Assembly (NCBI GenBank): GCA_905331475.1
Contig: CAJNYU010000691.1
Location: 62,001 to 126,000, forward strand
DNA from: Rotaria socialis
Lineage: Eukaryota > Rotifera > Eurotatoria > Philodinida > Philodinidae
DNA: 64,000 bases
Direction: 5' to 3'
Below the pieces are notes generated by a model. The model was given only the letters and a program-made list of their open reading frames with translations, searched no databases and was not told the origin of the DNA. Of this stretch, positions 14,501 through 25,315 are shown one piece after another; positions within the stretch are counted from its first letter, which is position 1; each line of letters opens with the position of its first letter. The translations under genes were made by a program, and so were the position numbers.

Positions 14501-17500
14501 ACATCAATGATATTCCAATACTACCTGTTATTAATGATCAAGTTCATCATCAACTAACAGGAACAACAACAACTGATGAGATTCTACGTAATGATTTTCA
14601 CTATGATCAATCGCCAAGTATATCTTTATGCTTATCACTAATTGAATTGCATTCCGATCAATATCAATGTGGTAAACTATTAATAAAACTATGTGAATAT
14701 CTATCTGAACAATTATCAACGAAGCAACGTAACAATGAAATCGATTATGGTCTAGTATTAAATATAATAAAAAATCTATTGTTTACGGCGAAAATGAAAT
14801 TAATGACAGGTATTATAAATGATGAGCAATTAGGAGAACAACAAAAATTAATCAGTTCATGTGATATATATAATAATCTTGTTGATATTTTGAATCGTTT
14901 GAATATGGCTAATTGTTCACTACCAGCTTTAAATGATCTTTTACAACAAGATACGTTGAGAAAAGTTCGAAATAAATTATTGGACGATGAACGATATCAA
15001 TTGGCGATGGATATTTCAACACGGTGTAATTTAGATACACATACGATTTGGTTTCAGTGGGGAATGAGTAATTATGAAATTTTATTTTAAAATGAGAAAC
15101 TACTATTCTGCAAGTTGACATAAAATAGAGATAATCATTTGTACAGTTATTGTTAGAGAGACTAAAATTTACCTTAACGTAGAGTCTGGATTTTTAGAAA
15201 TGAAAAAATTTGGCTTTTTATTCCTTGAGAAATTAGAAATTTTCTATATAACTCAAGCAAGCTGACGTCAATATATAATCACCAGGCTGGCAAATGTCCA
15301 CATTTTGTTTTCTTTCTATCAATGCCTTTAACAAATGCAAAGTATTCGTGTTCTTTTTAATTCATTCAAATGCAAAACAAAATCATCGTAAACTTGTTTC
15401 CATTTCTTATATTGCGTTTCTAATAACTAGAAAATATTTTTTACTAGTTCTTTAAGTTGCTCCCCATAGTTCGATTCAGCATGAAGATTTTTTAAAAGCA
15501 TATCCAAACTATATTTGCCAGCATTGCGTTTCGATTGTAAAACTTTCCTTAATTTCAATTCTTGTTATTTCTGTATTCAATAGCTTATCTTCGCATTGGT
15601 CATTATGAAGATGCGCGTGATAAATTTGATAAATGTCTACAAAAAAATATTGAAACAACTGATTTACTGCCAAAACAACAACAACGCAGTAGTTTAAGTC
15701 AAGAAAAAATTCTCAACGATATCATATCATATCTTGAATCATCACATTCATTGAAATACTCTATGAAATGTCAATATCTAACTGAACAACAAACTCGACA
15801 AGCCGGTCAAACACGTACTAGTTTAAAATATCTTAATAGTCTTTCGACAATGCCACGTGTATCGAGTCAACCAAATAAAGGTTAATGGATTTTGCCTCAG
15901 TTCTCTGAATTCAATAGAATAGATTTTTCTTTTGTTTTCTAGTGATTCAAGATGAAATCTTGTTCTATTTAACAACTTATAGTGACGATGCTCATTTACT
16001 AGATTATTATATTCGTCATGAATTATATACTCAAGCATTTGAATATAAATGTTCATTAGCAGTATTTCGTGATCATATTTATATTCCATTATTAAAACGT
16101 AATCACATAAAGCATTTATTCAATTATGTATCCTTCACGAATAATTATAATTCATTTGCACATCATTTAAAATTTATTTGTACATATTTAAAAGAACAAG
16201 AAATGCATCATTCGCTACAACAATTACAATTATTTATGAATGATTTCACTAATGCAGCATTTACATCGATTCAATTGTTTACTTTAAACCGAACAACTTA
16301 TGTTGATTTATACGAAAAGCGCTTAAGTCATTTAAGAAATGCTTTAGACTGTTTTCAACAAGTAAAAGCTGATACAGACCAAGCAATGATGAAAATTCAC
16401 AGGTATGACACAAATCGTTCTATTCAGTTAGCCAATATATATATATACACGTGTGTATAATAAGGAAATCTTATTGTGTGAAATCTACTTTATTTAATAG
16501 CTATCACGTTAATATTACTAGCTATTGATTATTCCAAATTCTATACAGTGAAGAGTATAAAATCTCGAAAAGTTATATTTTGAAGATTCTTTTTTTCAAT
16601 GTCGATAGATAGAAAGACTTGCCAATTATATCTGTTATCACCAAAAATTCTCGAATGAAGATCTGCGTAAAACTCAGACAGCCAACATTAGATTCTGTTT
16701 TCTATTTGATGTTTTTAAGAAATGATTTTTTCTGATAGAGCAAATAAACTACAATGATGAGATGATATGTTCCCACTTCTCTATAACTATCTTTGATGGA
16801 ATTGTATTTAACTACCAAAGAACTCGAGAAGGACTTTCTCTCTTCGTCGAATAGGTTTCTAAATAATATCTTTAGAATTTAAAATTTTTTTCTATATTCA
16901 CGAAATAATATTTTCTTTCTTGATTGTAGTACTACGGGTAAAATTGATCTTCAATTGGAACTAACTCGATATATTTTTGCACAATTAAAACGACTTAATA
17001 ACAATGGTTCAAATATCTTAGTTAATTGCCCAACCTTATTTGATGGAAAAGAATCAGTTATAAAACTTATCACAGCTTTAATCACAATATCCGATACAAT
17101 AGCAAATGCATTGAATTTCATAAATAAAATAATTAATGTATGATTTGTTTTTACTTTTGACTTCTATTTACTTTCAATATTTGAATTTCTTCAAGGCAAT
17201 GAATTTTACGCCAACGGAAGTATTTGTACCGTGTGCTGAACAAATTGGTAAACGTCGTGATTATCGTTCTCTTCAACAACTACTTCAATTGATTCGTGAA
17301 AATGGTTATACTGATAATAAATTACATGATGATATTATTGAAAGTTGTGTTCGACAATCGGGTTCTGATGTTGAACAAGTAAAACCAAATAGTTAATGTT
17401 TTTTATACAACTTTTTTGTATTTCTAGAGTCGAGAACAAGATACATTAATTCAAATGATTAAAAATGATGATACTCGTATTAATGTTTACATGGCTGTTG

Positions 17501-17649
17501 GTAAATTACGTGCTGCTTATTTAATTGCTATTCGTCTTGGAAGAGAAGATAAAGTTCGTTCGATTCGCGACGATGCACAAAAGAGTGGTCAAACAGCTGT
17601 TTATGATATATGTAAAAAATGGTTAGAAAACCGAGCGAGTGAACAGTGA
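2546..17649 (+). CDS. ZFYVE26: ZFYVE26 / spastizin (FYVE-CENT), giant FYVE-domain protein
   Basis: About 21 exons, roughly 2,990 residues: 2546-2754, 2818-2902, 2963-3049, 3361-3951, 4012-4262, 4447-4640, 5460-~6343, ~6406-~6457, ~6517-6656, 6718-~7420, 7788-~8353, 9541-~10243, 10652-~12296, 13057-~13751, 14273-~15069, 15584-~15881, 15943-16402, 16929-17138, 17197-17379, 17428-17649. The FYVE zinc finger lies in the exon at 13057, with WISDGE, four paired-Cys sites (CMCC, CRRC, CKAC, CKDC) and RRHHCRRCGR, the PI3P-binding basic patch. The C-terminal helical repeats match spastizin closely (LLFTAKMKLMTG, VLNILV-like segments, NDDTRINVYMAVGKLRAAYL, VYDICKKWL). The family binds PI3P and acts in cytokinesis, autophagic lysosome reformation and AP-5/spatacsin traffic. 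Low-complexity Ser/Asn stretches lie in the middle. A mobile-element remnant sits in the 8354-9540 intron. The product is longer than the human protein (about 2,540 aa) as I remember it. Confidence 0.92.
8645..9219. mobile_element. Decayed MITE-like element in a ZFYVE26 intron
   Basis: Imperfect inverted ends. The left arm starts TGGTGGAAAAGACAGAAA and continues into AAAACGTCGAAAA; the reverse complement of the right arm starts TGGCGGAAAAGGCAGAAA and continues into AAAACGCCGAAA. A GAAAA(C/T)GTCGAAAA motif is repeated in tandem inside the left arm. There is no coding capacity, and flanking target duplication is unclear (GAGTTTA left, GAGTTAT right). It lies wholly inside an intron and does not touch the reading frame. 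Confidence 0.5.
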
Positions 17650-17848
17650 AATCAATCTAGTCTTTCCATAATAAGCTGCGACTAATATTTATTATGTTTT
17701 AACTTTTGATTATAAAATTTCGTTAGGTGATTTTTTTTAAATATAGTAATATTATCTTTCTTTTTGTTATAAAGAAATAAAAATCGAATATGATTTTTAA
17801 AAATTATTGTAATTCAGTTAAGTATTAGGCCGTTTTTTTTTATTTCAG
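17650..17848 (+). promoter_or_regulatory. Intercistronic region ZFYVE26-ZW10
   Basis: The gap is 199 bp. AATAAA at 17776-17781 follows the ZFYVE26 stop. It is followed by a T9 run and TATTTCAG, with AG at 17847-17848 touching the ZW10 ATG at 17849. An acceptor joined directly to the start codon leaves no native 5' UTR, so this mRNA would need an upstream exon or a spliced leader. Confidence 0.5.
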
Positions 17849-20800
17849 ATGTTGGCAGATTTTTTAGAGAAAAATGATATTAAAACTTTCAATCGTAAGT
17901 TTGATTTTATTTACTATTTTTGGGATACTTATGTCAAGTGTTACGGAATTACGCCACTAAGATTATTAGAAACAATGAATGATCTCTTATAGAATCAAAA
18001 TGTAGCAGTATATGAAATGAATGACTCACGTTTTTCGACGTTTAGGCAATATCGTTCGTCGGCATTGGTGTAGAATTATGCTGATATTTGATCTGTATCA
18101 ATTATAGTTGAATGGTTGGTTAGCGTCTTGTAAATCGCACTGATCAGACCATTGATGTTCAATCATTCCTGATTTTAAAAAAATAAGATTTAACTTTGAT
18201 ATCGCTCGATAATGAACATTACTGATCACCGTTTATTATTGTTTAATCTAAACTTCAATACAATTAGATTGAGTTTTATCTCGACATTTCCAAGCATACT
18301 ATGTGCATCGTTGAGCATCGAAACAGGGATGTCCCCGATTCGGTCCTAATTGGAAAAATGTTCTCTCAATTGGGTCCTACCCCAGTTCGGTCCTATCTCA
18401 GTTCGGTCCTATCTCAGTTCGGTCCTATCTCAGTTCGGTCCCGTAATTATTTCTCATTTCTATTTTAATATTAATTAAAATAATTCATGATTATATATCA
18501 AAGAGAAGAGAATAATTTATATCATAAAGAATAACAAGACAATTAAAAAATCTATTAACATATAGAACTTATAGACATCGATATTAATTCAAAAAAATTG
18601 TTGTTTTACTACTTCTTGACTAATTTTGTTTTAACAGCTTCAACCAATCATAATTTCAAAATGAAATTTTTAGATTTAAATAGGGTGGGTATGAACATTA
18701 CGGTAGGCTTATTATATTTATATTTATAAATCACGAATACACTGACAGGGACCGAACTGAGATAGGACCGAACTGGGGTAGGACCCAATTGAGAGAACAT
18801 ATTTCCAATTAGGACCGAATCAAGATACGACCATCGAAACACTATCCAAATATCTATTATGGTCACCTGTCAACAAAGATTTCTGAGAGTAGTATTGTCC
18901 GTAAAAGAACTAAAAGGAACTTCACATCGTGTTCAGTTAATTTGAAATCTGCAGTAAAATGTAACGCATTTTTTCATTTTACTCAATTCTCCTCTCACGA
19001 TAGCGAACTCTATATTTATTAATTAATTTATAACAATGTTTAGAATCCATCAATGCTGATCAAATTGATTTATTAAAAGGCAATCTAAAACAAGAAATTG
19101 ATGATAAAAAAAAACTAATTCATGAATCATACATAACCAAAATTAAAGATATAAATAAAATTAATTCACAAACTGCAGAACTTATTAAGCAATGTGAAAA
19201 ATTAGAACTGAAAAGAAATGAATTAACTAAACACGTTGAAGATTATTCACAATTAGAAAGTCATGCACGTCATGTGAATTCGAATTATCATCAAGTCCAT
19301 CAATTAAATCAATTTATTCATGGTATTAAAGAATTAATTCAATTACAAAATCACATTCATGGTAAAAGAAAAACAAATATATTTGAAAATTTTATTTTTT
19401 CAAGTATCTTACTTTTAGATAGTCGACAATTATGTAGAAAAGGTCATTTAAACGAAGCAAAAATCTTATTTGAAACCGTAGAAAAACTAATTAATAATGA
19501 ATATTTATTTCCTCATTCTACCGATAAATTTTATCAACAGCATCATCCATTGTTTGAAATATTTCAAAGAAATGTTAGGCAATTACGTACCGATATTTGT
19601 CAAACACATCATAGCCTATGGAATGATGGTGTTAATCGAACAGTTAAAAATCAATTGAAATTAAATTTGAACTATCTGGATCAACTTTTTAAATGTACAC
19701 TTTATGATGAAAAAGGAGAGAAAGTATTAGTGGAAAAAAATGCTCAAGCATTTGCTTCATATTTTTTTCAAGGATTTATTCATGTATTAGTAGAGAAAAA
19801 AATGAAACTAGTTATCGATGTAGACACAAAAGTAATTTCAATACGAATGGAAAACGACGAAGAAGAAACAGAGAGAAATACTATCGAACAATTTAATAAA
19901 ACATTAAATTATTTAAATCAACTTTTTGACACATTGAACACTTATCTATTATCAAGAACAATGAAAATTCAAATGTCGAATAGCAAGTAAGAATTTGCGA
20001 GAAAGTTTTGTTTTTATTTAGAGTATTGACAATTTTTTAAAGCTAAAAAACTTGTGATTTAGACAGTCAACAAAAATAGAGAACAACATGAAATTTCTCG
20101 TTCCAAAGAAAACTAGCTACTTTGAATATTTACAAATAGATTCTTCTTCTATTCTATAGATCCATTCAACCTGTTTCATTGATGACCATTTTTTCTTCCA
20201 CTATTGTCAATGATTTTATCGAACTTATTCGTGATCATCTTTTGAATGTTATTCCAAACGATTTTCAACACATCGAAATATTTCGTTCATTATTACAAAC
20301 TGCAACTGATTTCGAAAAATCTTTAATCAAAATAAAATTCTTTTCGTCAAATAAAATGCCGAATATATTTTCTTCTGTTGTCGGAAATATTGATGAATCC
20401 ATAATAAAAAGTCGGTGTCGAAAGTATCTATTCCAAAGTCGCCAGTTACTACAATCACATGCAACAATTACGACATCGTTAAAAACGATTGAAATCGGTG
20501 ATGATGAACAATTATTTAAACAAAATGAGCAAGATAAAGAAAAATATAAAAACGAAAATTCATCAAATATTCTATTGTCAACTATTAGTTTAGATGAATT
20601 AGATGCAAATATGTTTCGATTTCCTCGTACAATCATTGTGTAAGAATAAAGTCGTCTTCACAGTTTGTTTGTTTTTCGATTTAAAAAATGGCAATTTTTT
20701 CATTTTTAAGAGAACATGTTTATGAATATATGCAATCGATTCGAAGCGTTTTACAAGAAGCTGATCAATTAGAAAATTATGGTGCACATTTCTGTGCAAC

Positions 20801-22268
20801 CGCAAGAAATATGGTAGAGTTATTTCATGTAATATACGCGAATTTACATGGAAAAAAAGCACAAGAACTCTCTTATTTAACAGGTTAGAATTTTTCTTCG
20901 CGTGATGGATGAAAATGAGTGAGATTATATTTCACGTTTAACATAAAATAGAGTTTCGAGATGCACAGTGTTTGCATGGAGATGAAGTCCAATAATCTAT
21001 TTATTCATTTGCAGGCTTGAATTTAATGTAAATCAGATATCGTAAATTTTATGAATTCAAATCGATTCTTAATCATTAAATTGTAATTTATACTCATCAA
21101 ACATGAATCCAGAGCATCTAGAATCTATCTTAAACTCAAGTTTGTCTTCAAATTTACTAATTAACATGAAGTTGCAAGTCGTAGAAATCTTAAATTTAGC
21201 TAAACAAATGTATTTTTTACTAAATATTAATGATTAAGTCAGTAATTATTCAAAATCGTTAGTGAACGAAGTTATATCTATCGAAATAAAATAAGCCTAA
21301 AACTTCTACAATTCGCATGAAAACCTTCGGTACAACTGAATAAACGAAATAAATAGTCTCATGCATTTTCGATTAGGAATGTGAATAAAAATAGTATTTT
21401 GTTCATTTCTTTTCAGCTTTACATTTTAATACATATATGTATGTTGCACATGAATGTCTTATTCTCGGCGAAGAATATTATCATTTGAAGAACAAGACAG
21501 GTGATGGTCAACCAATAACATTTGTTGATTATGTTCCAATATTTCGTAACCAAGCAGCAAATTTACTTAAAGCTCAATTAGACACTCAAAGAGATATACT
21601 AACATCTTTTATTAAAGAAATCGGAGGTATGAACTATTTCAAATTTTATTCTTTGCTTTCTATTTTTTATTTCAACTACTGTTTTTATTAAATAGCATTT
21701 CGCAATATTGTTGTTGACGATGAAAACCAAGATATGTTAAAACGAGCTATCAGTAAATGTATAATGCACACGGAAACACTGTCTCATAATTGGAAAAATA
21801 TTTTTTCACCCCAAGTTTATTTTAAAGTTATTGGTAAGCATAATTAAACACAAAAAACTTTTCTTCTCTTCTTATTCTATCTCTTTTGTGTATCAATTAG
21901 GATATCTATGTGATCATGTTAGTCATCTTCTTCTGAAAGAAACTTTAACACTCGAAGATATTCCAGAGCAAGAATGTCAAATCATGGTTGATGTTTTTAC
22001 ACAATGGTCAAAATTTTTAGAAAATATACTTGTGAAAGATGAACTGAGTCCTGGTTTAAATGTTCTTGCTCGATTAGCACCAAATTTAACCAGATTTAAT
22101 GAATTATGTCTTGTTCTAAATAGTTCGTTACAGAATATTGTCGATCGTTGGTTTAATGGACAAGGACCACTTGCTAGTCAATTTACAGCTTTAGAAATCA
22201 AACAACTTATTCGTGCTCTGTTTCAAACATCCGATAGACGAGCAGCAGCCCTTTCAAAAATTCAATAA
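17849..22268 (+). CDS. ZW10: ZW10, kinetochore RZZ / NRZ tethering-complex subunit
   Basis: Exons approximately: 17849-17893, 19044-19986, 20160-20642, 20712-20884, 21416-21626, 21697-21832, 21900-22268. The first exon encodes only about 15 residues; intron 1 (about 1.15 kb) carries a MITE. The N-terminal half is coiled coil (KIKDINKINSQTAELIKQCEKL). The C-terminal half carries the most diagnostic stretch: GYLCDHV, LTLEDIPEQE, IVDRWFNGQGPLAS and IKQLIRALFQTSDRRAAALSKI, which ends the protein as in animal ZW10. ZW10 works with ROD and Zwilch at kinetochores, recruiting dynein and the checkpoint, and with RINT1 and NAG in Golgi-to-ER vesicle tethering. The polyA-type AATAAA overlaps the stop codon (22264-22269). 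Confidence 0.92.
18326..18831. mobile_element. MITE in ZW10 intron 1 (73-bp inverted repeats, 10-bp flanking repeat)
   Basis: Arms 18337-18409 and 18749-18821 are reverse complements over 73 bp with one mismatch, beginning GATTCGGTCCTAATTGGAAA. The arms contain CAGTTCGGTCCTATCT units; the left arm has extra tandem copies. The interior is AT-rich and non-coding. CATCGAAACA occurs on both sides (18316-18325 and 18832-18841) as a candidate target duplication. A 9-10 bp duplication with long inverted repeats would fit a Mutator-like non-autonomous element; the outermost 11 bp of the arms do not match well, so the exact ends are uncertain. Confidence 0.75.
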
Positions 22269-22361
22269 ATATTTCTTTTATTTATGTTTGTTTGCTTATC
22301 TTGGGGGGGAAATGATCTTATTTCTTGTATTTTCATTGTATTATTCTTTTTAAGATAATAT
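22269..22361 (+). promoter_or_regulatory. Intercistronic region ZW10-HINT3-like gene
   Basis: The gap is 93 bp. AATAAA overlaps the ZW10 stop. A G-run (GGGGGGG) is followed by a T-rich tract and TTCTTTTTAAG (AG 22353-22354), 7 nt before the next ATG. Confidence 0.45.
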
Positions 22362-23033
22362 ATGGGTTCTGTACAGGCGAGAACTCGAAATAAAAAAGGA
22401 GTTACGTATTCCACAGATAGTAATGAAGTAGTTGATTGTTTATTCTGTCGTATTGTACGAGGTGAATCACCAGCTAATCAGCTATGGTATCGTGATGACC
22501 AATGCGCAATGTTCATTCCTCGAACACCAGCTGCACGATTACATTTCTTAATAGTACCATTAGTGCATATTCGAAATATCAATTCACTTACAGAAGAACA
22601 CCGACCTTTACTTGAGCATATGAAAAAAGTATATACGATGATTCGTTTGCTCAGATTTAAAACGAAATAAGATCTTTCATTCTAGGTAGCTATGGAACAA
22701 CTTCGTGTTCACGCTCAACATATTGGATCGGCTGAAGCTCCGTTATTACCTCTTGCAGCACCACCAGATCAGTATGCATTTAATCGAGGGCATTTACCAG
22801 CGTTGCATTCGTCATCTGACGTCTACAAAGATGAGACAACACCGATAGATTCATCGTTTGACTTGTGTTTTCATCGTCCACCATATAATTCAATAGATCA
22901 TCTTCATTTGCATGCGCTGCAAAAACCTCATCGAGTTTGGTGGAGCCGACTCACGTTTGCTGAAAATGCACCTTGGCATGGATCATTGCATAGTGTTCTT
23001 CATCTCTTATCTTCACCGAAACCCAAATTATAA
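22362..23033 (+). CDS. HINT3: HINT3-like histidine-triad (HIT) nucleotide-binding protein
   Basis: Two exons, 22362-22628 and 22686-23033, joining in phase (HMKK|VAMEQL) to give 203 residues. The HIT domain starts at CLFCRIVRGESPAN (about residue 28) and closes with the catalytic triad SIDHLHLHAL; HRPPYNSIDHLHLHA resembles HINT3/aprataxin-branch proteins. These enzymes hydrolyse nucleoside phosphoramidates or adenylates through the central histidine. The spacing between the CxxC half and the triad is longer than in HINT1 because of an insert of about 35 residues (PLLPLAAPPDQYAFNRGHLP). An aprataxin-related HIT protein is the main alternative. It is the last gene of the tight plus-strand cluster; AATAAA occurs about 200 bp downstream. 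Confidence 0.8.
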
Positions 23034-23890
23034 TTAATCATATTTGTTGGTTTTCTATTTATTTCTTCAAAATAGAATACAAATATATTTATATAGGCTA
23101 CAAAATTGGTCTATGCAATTCAATAATCTCCAAATGTATCAAATTTTATTGAAAATATTTCACATATTTATACAAAATCTGACTCGATATGATTGAATTT
23201 ATTCAAGATTTTAACCGTAGTATAATCAATTAACAATAAAGTTCTATGTCGATTGTGTTTATTTTAAAACGTGATATTGTTTTTTGAAAATTTTCAAATT
23301 GTTATGAAGATAAAATAGGGGGGAAATATTTTTATAATCATGTGTGTTTTGCATGAATTCAACAGATTTAAATGCTATTATTCTTTCATCCATATCTTAA
23401 CGGTGCGAGTGTGAAGGAAGGTTTTTTTCTTGTTGCAAATCTTAGCAGGAGTAGCGAGCTCCCTGATCACAGTTTTTTTTACCAAAAGTACGTGTGTTGC
23501 TGTCGAGTCTTGGCAAAATGGAAGTAGCCACAGAAGAGTTTGTATTCAAAGCAAATTGTTGTAAAAAATCTTTCTCGAGTAGGAAGTGTGTGTGTGTATC
23601 AACATGACTTGTTTTTATTCTTTTTCCTAGGAAGTTGATTTACAGACAGTCATTATTACGAAGGAATGTTGGCAAATTAAAGATTGAAAAGAGTATATAA
23701 TGAAGAGTTTTTTATTAAAAAAAAGTTATTCTGAACATTTTCACTGCTAAGCTCCTTTTTTTAATACTTACCGCTACAGTAATAGCAAGAATATTTCGCA
23801 TTGATCTATAGCTTGTTCTATTGGCAGTAAAGTTTCGAAATTACAATTGTGATTCAAAAAATTTGCGATTCCAGCAGGTAGTTTATTCAA
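23034..23890. other. Intergenic; possible leader of the next gene
   Basis: A short ORF (23518-23607, 29 codons, MEVATEEFVF start) could be an upstream ORF or a missed first exon. A GT repeat lies at 23587-23600. CCAGCAG just before 23881 is splice-acceptor-like and precedes the next ATG by 12 nt. No other feature recognised. Confidence 0.3.
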
Positions 23891-24377
23891 ATGGCATATT
23901 TAGAAAGACAACAAACTCAAATTCGTGACACAACGTCACGAGCGGATGTACCGAATAGTGATATCGCTAAAATAATGTATTATTTAAACTGCGTCTGCTA
24001 TTGTATTGACTATAATGACAATGATATTCGTCGTTATACAAACTATGCGAGATGGGCATCCTTATCTGATGAAGAAGATCGTCTAGTTTTTGTTCTTGGT
24101 ATGGCTCTCAGTCCAGATTTATTCATTGGTAAAGTTTTTTTTTCCAAGTGATGCTCTCAGTCGTGACATGACTGGTCGATTCTATGAGATTAGTCAGATT
24201 AATCATCAACTGGTAGTGGTTCCATCGCTGGTCATTGGAGGACGCACCTGTCGAGTCAACAGAATTCTTGCTTACAAACAAGTATGGTTACAAGAAAACT
24301 ATATTGATCCGATGCGAAGACTAATCCAAAGATTTCGCCCACAACAACAAGCTACGAGATCCTGTTCAATTTCTTGA
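23891..24377 (+). pseudogene. Unknown protein gene with a one-base disruption
   Basis: Two overlapping frames look like one protein. The first (MAYLERQQTQ to LSPDLFIGK) runs from 23891 and hits a stop at 24149-24151. The second, in the +1 frame, carries PSDALSRDMTGRFYEISQ through VIGGRTCRVNRIL to the TGA at 24375-24377. The frame change falls at a run of nine T (24135-24143). One T fewer would leave a single frame of about 161 residues. A 20-nt GT-AG segment here is too short for an intron. So either a sequencing indel in the homopolymer or a genuine frameshift; both halves look conserved in style, which favours the first. No signal peptide or membrane segment is evident. I do not recognise the family. 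Confidence 0.5.
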
Positions 24378-25315
24378 GTTTTTGTTTTATTTTTTAAAAC
24401 CAATAATCCCGTTGAAATCGAAAAACTTACTTATATAGCGAATATCTATCAATGTAGTTGTGTCTGTCGGATATTTTTTGTGTTCTGTGACCAGCGGCTA
24501 GTCCCGATTGTTTAATGATTAACCTCCTTTGCTTTTCTTGATAACAGATACAACTTTTCGGTGAGTTATTTTGATGATCTAATCGAGACTTTCAAATATA
24601 CTAAGATAACATTGTGTCATATTTTGCTACAAAACGTATGATGTATTCTCAATGTACGATTCAAATCCACGTTTTCGGCGTTTTTATCAAGCTGCTTATA
24701 TAAAAATAAACATTAATATTCACTTGAATTATAGTTGGTAAAAACTATACGCTAACCGGAAAACAGTGCACTCTCGTGATTGTAAGTCGTATCGAGTCGA
24801 TTCATTGACACTGATAGAAATTTATTCTAGCTTCACTACTCGTCAAGATAATTGTATAATTTTATAGTAAGCAGATAAGAAAATTTAAGGACAGGATGTG
24901 TTCAACTAAGCGGATGACATATAGTTAAAGACGCAAAACAGAAAGATGCTTGAAAACTCAGCAGATCTATCACAATGTACACCAACAAAAGTATACAATA
25001 CATCTTGCAACAGCGATAACTGTAGGTCACTAGATATTAAACAACAATATCCAGTATATCAGACAATGTTGATCACCTTGTATTGATTGCATGTCAGAAA
25101 AGTATCAGGACATGTTTCTAAACAATACTATTTTGTCAAAAGTAGTTGTATAGCTAACATAACGTGCGTTACTATTTTTGTAAACAATCGTAAGTTTCAA
25201 ATTCTATTATCGTATTCCTTAGCTGTATGAAAAAATAAATCATAATATTTGCAATTAATTATCCTTTCTGGTTTATTTCTTTTCCATTTTAATTATATAT
25301 GAAGTGAATAAAAAT
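24378..25315. other. Intergenic, about 0.9 kb, nothing recognised
   Basis: AT-rich, no convincing ORF on either strand, no inverted-repeat element seen. It separates two convergent genes, so it holds two 3' ends. Confidence 0.6.

Noticed and set aside
15470..15500. tRNA B-box-like AGTTCGATTC
   Set aside because: No matching A box or acceptor stem around it; lies in a ZFYVE26 intron.
24129..24148. 20-nt GT-AG segment as an intron repairing the unknown gene
   Set aside because: Far below workable intron length; a single-base homopolymer change explains the frames better.
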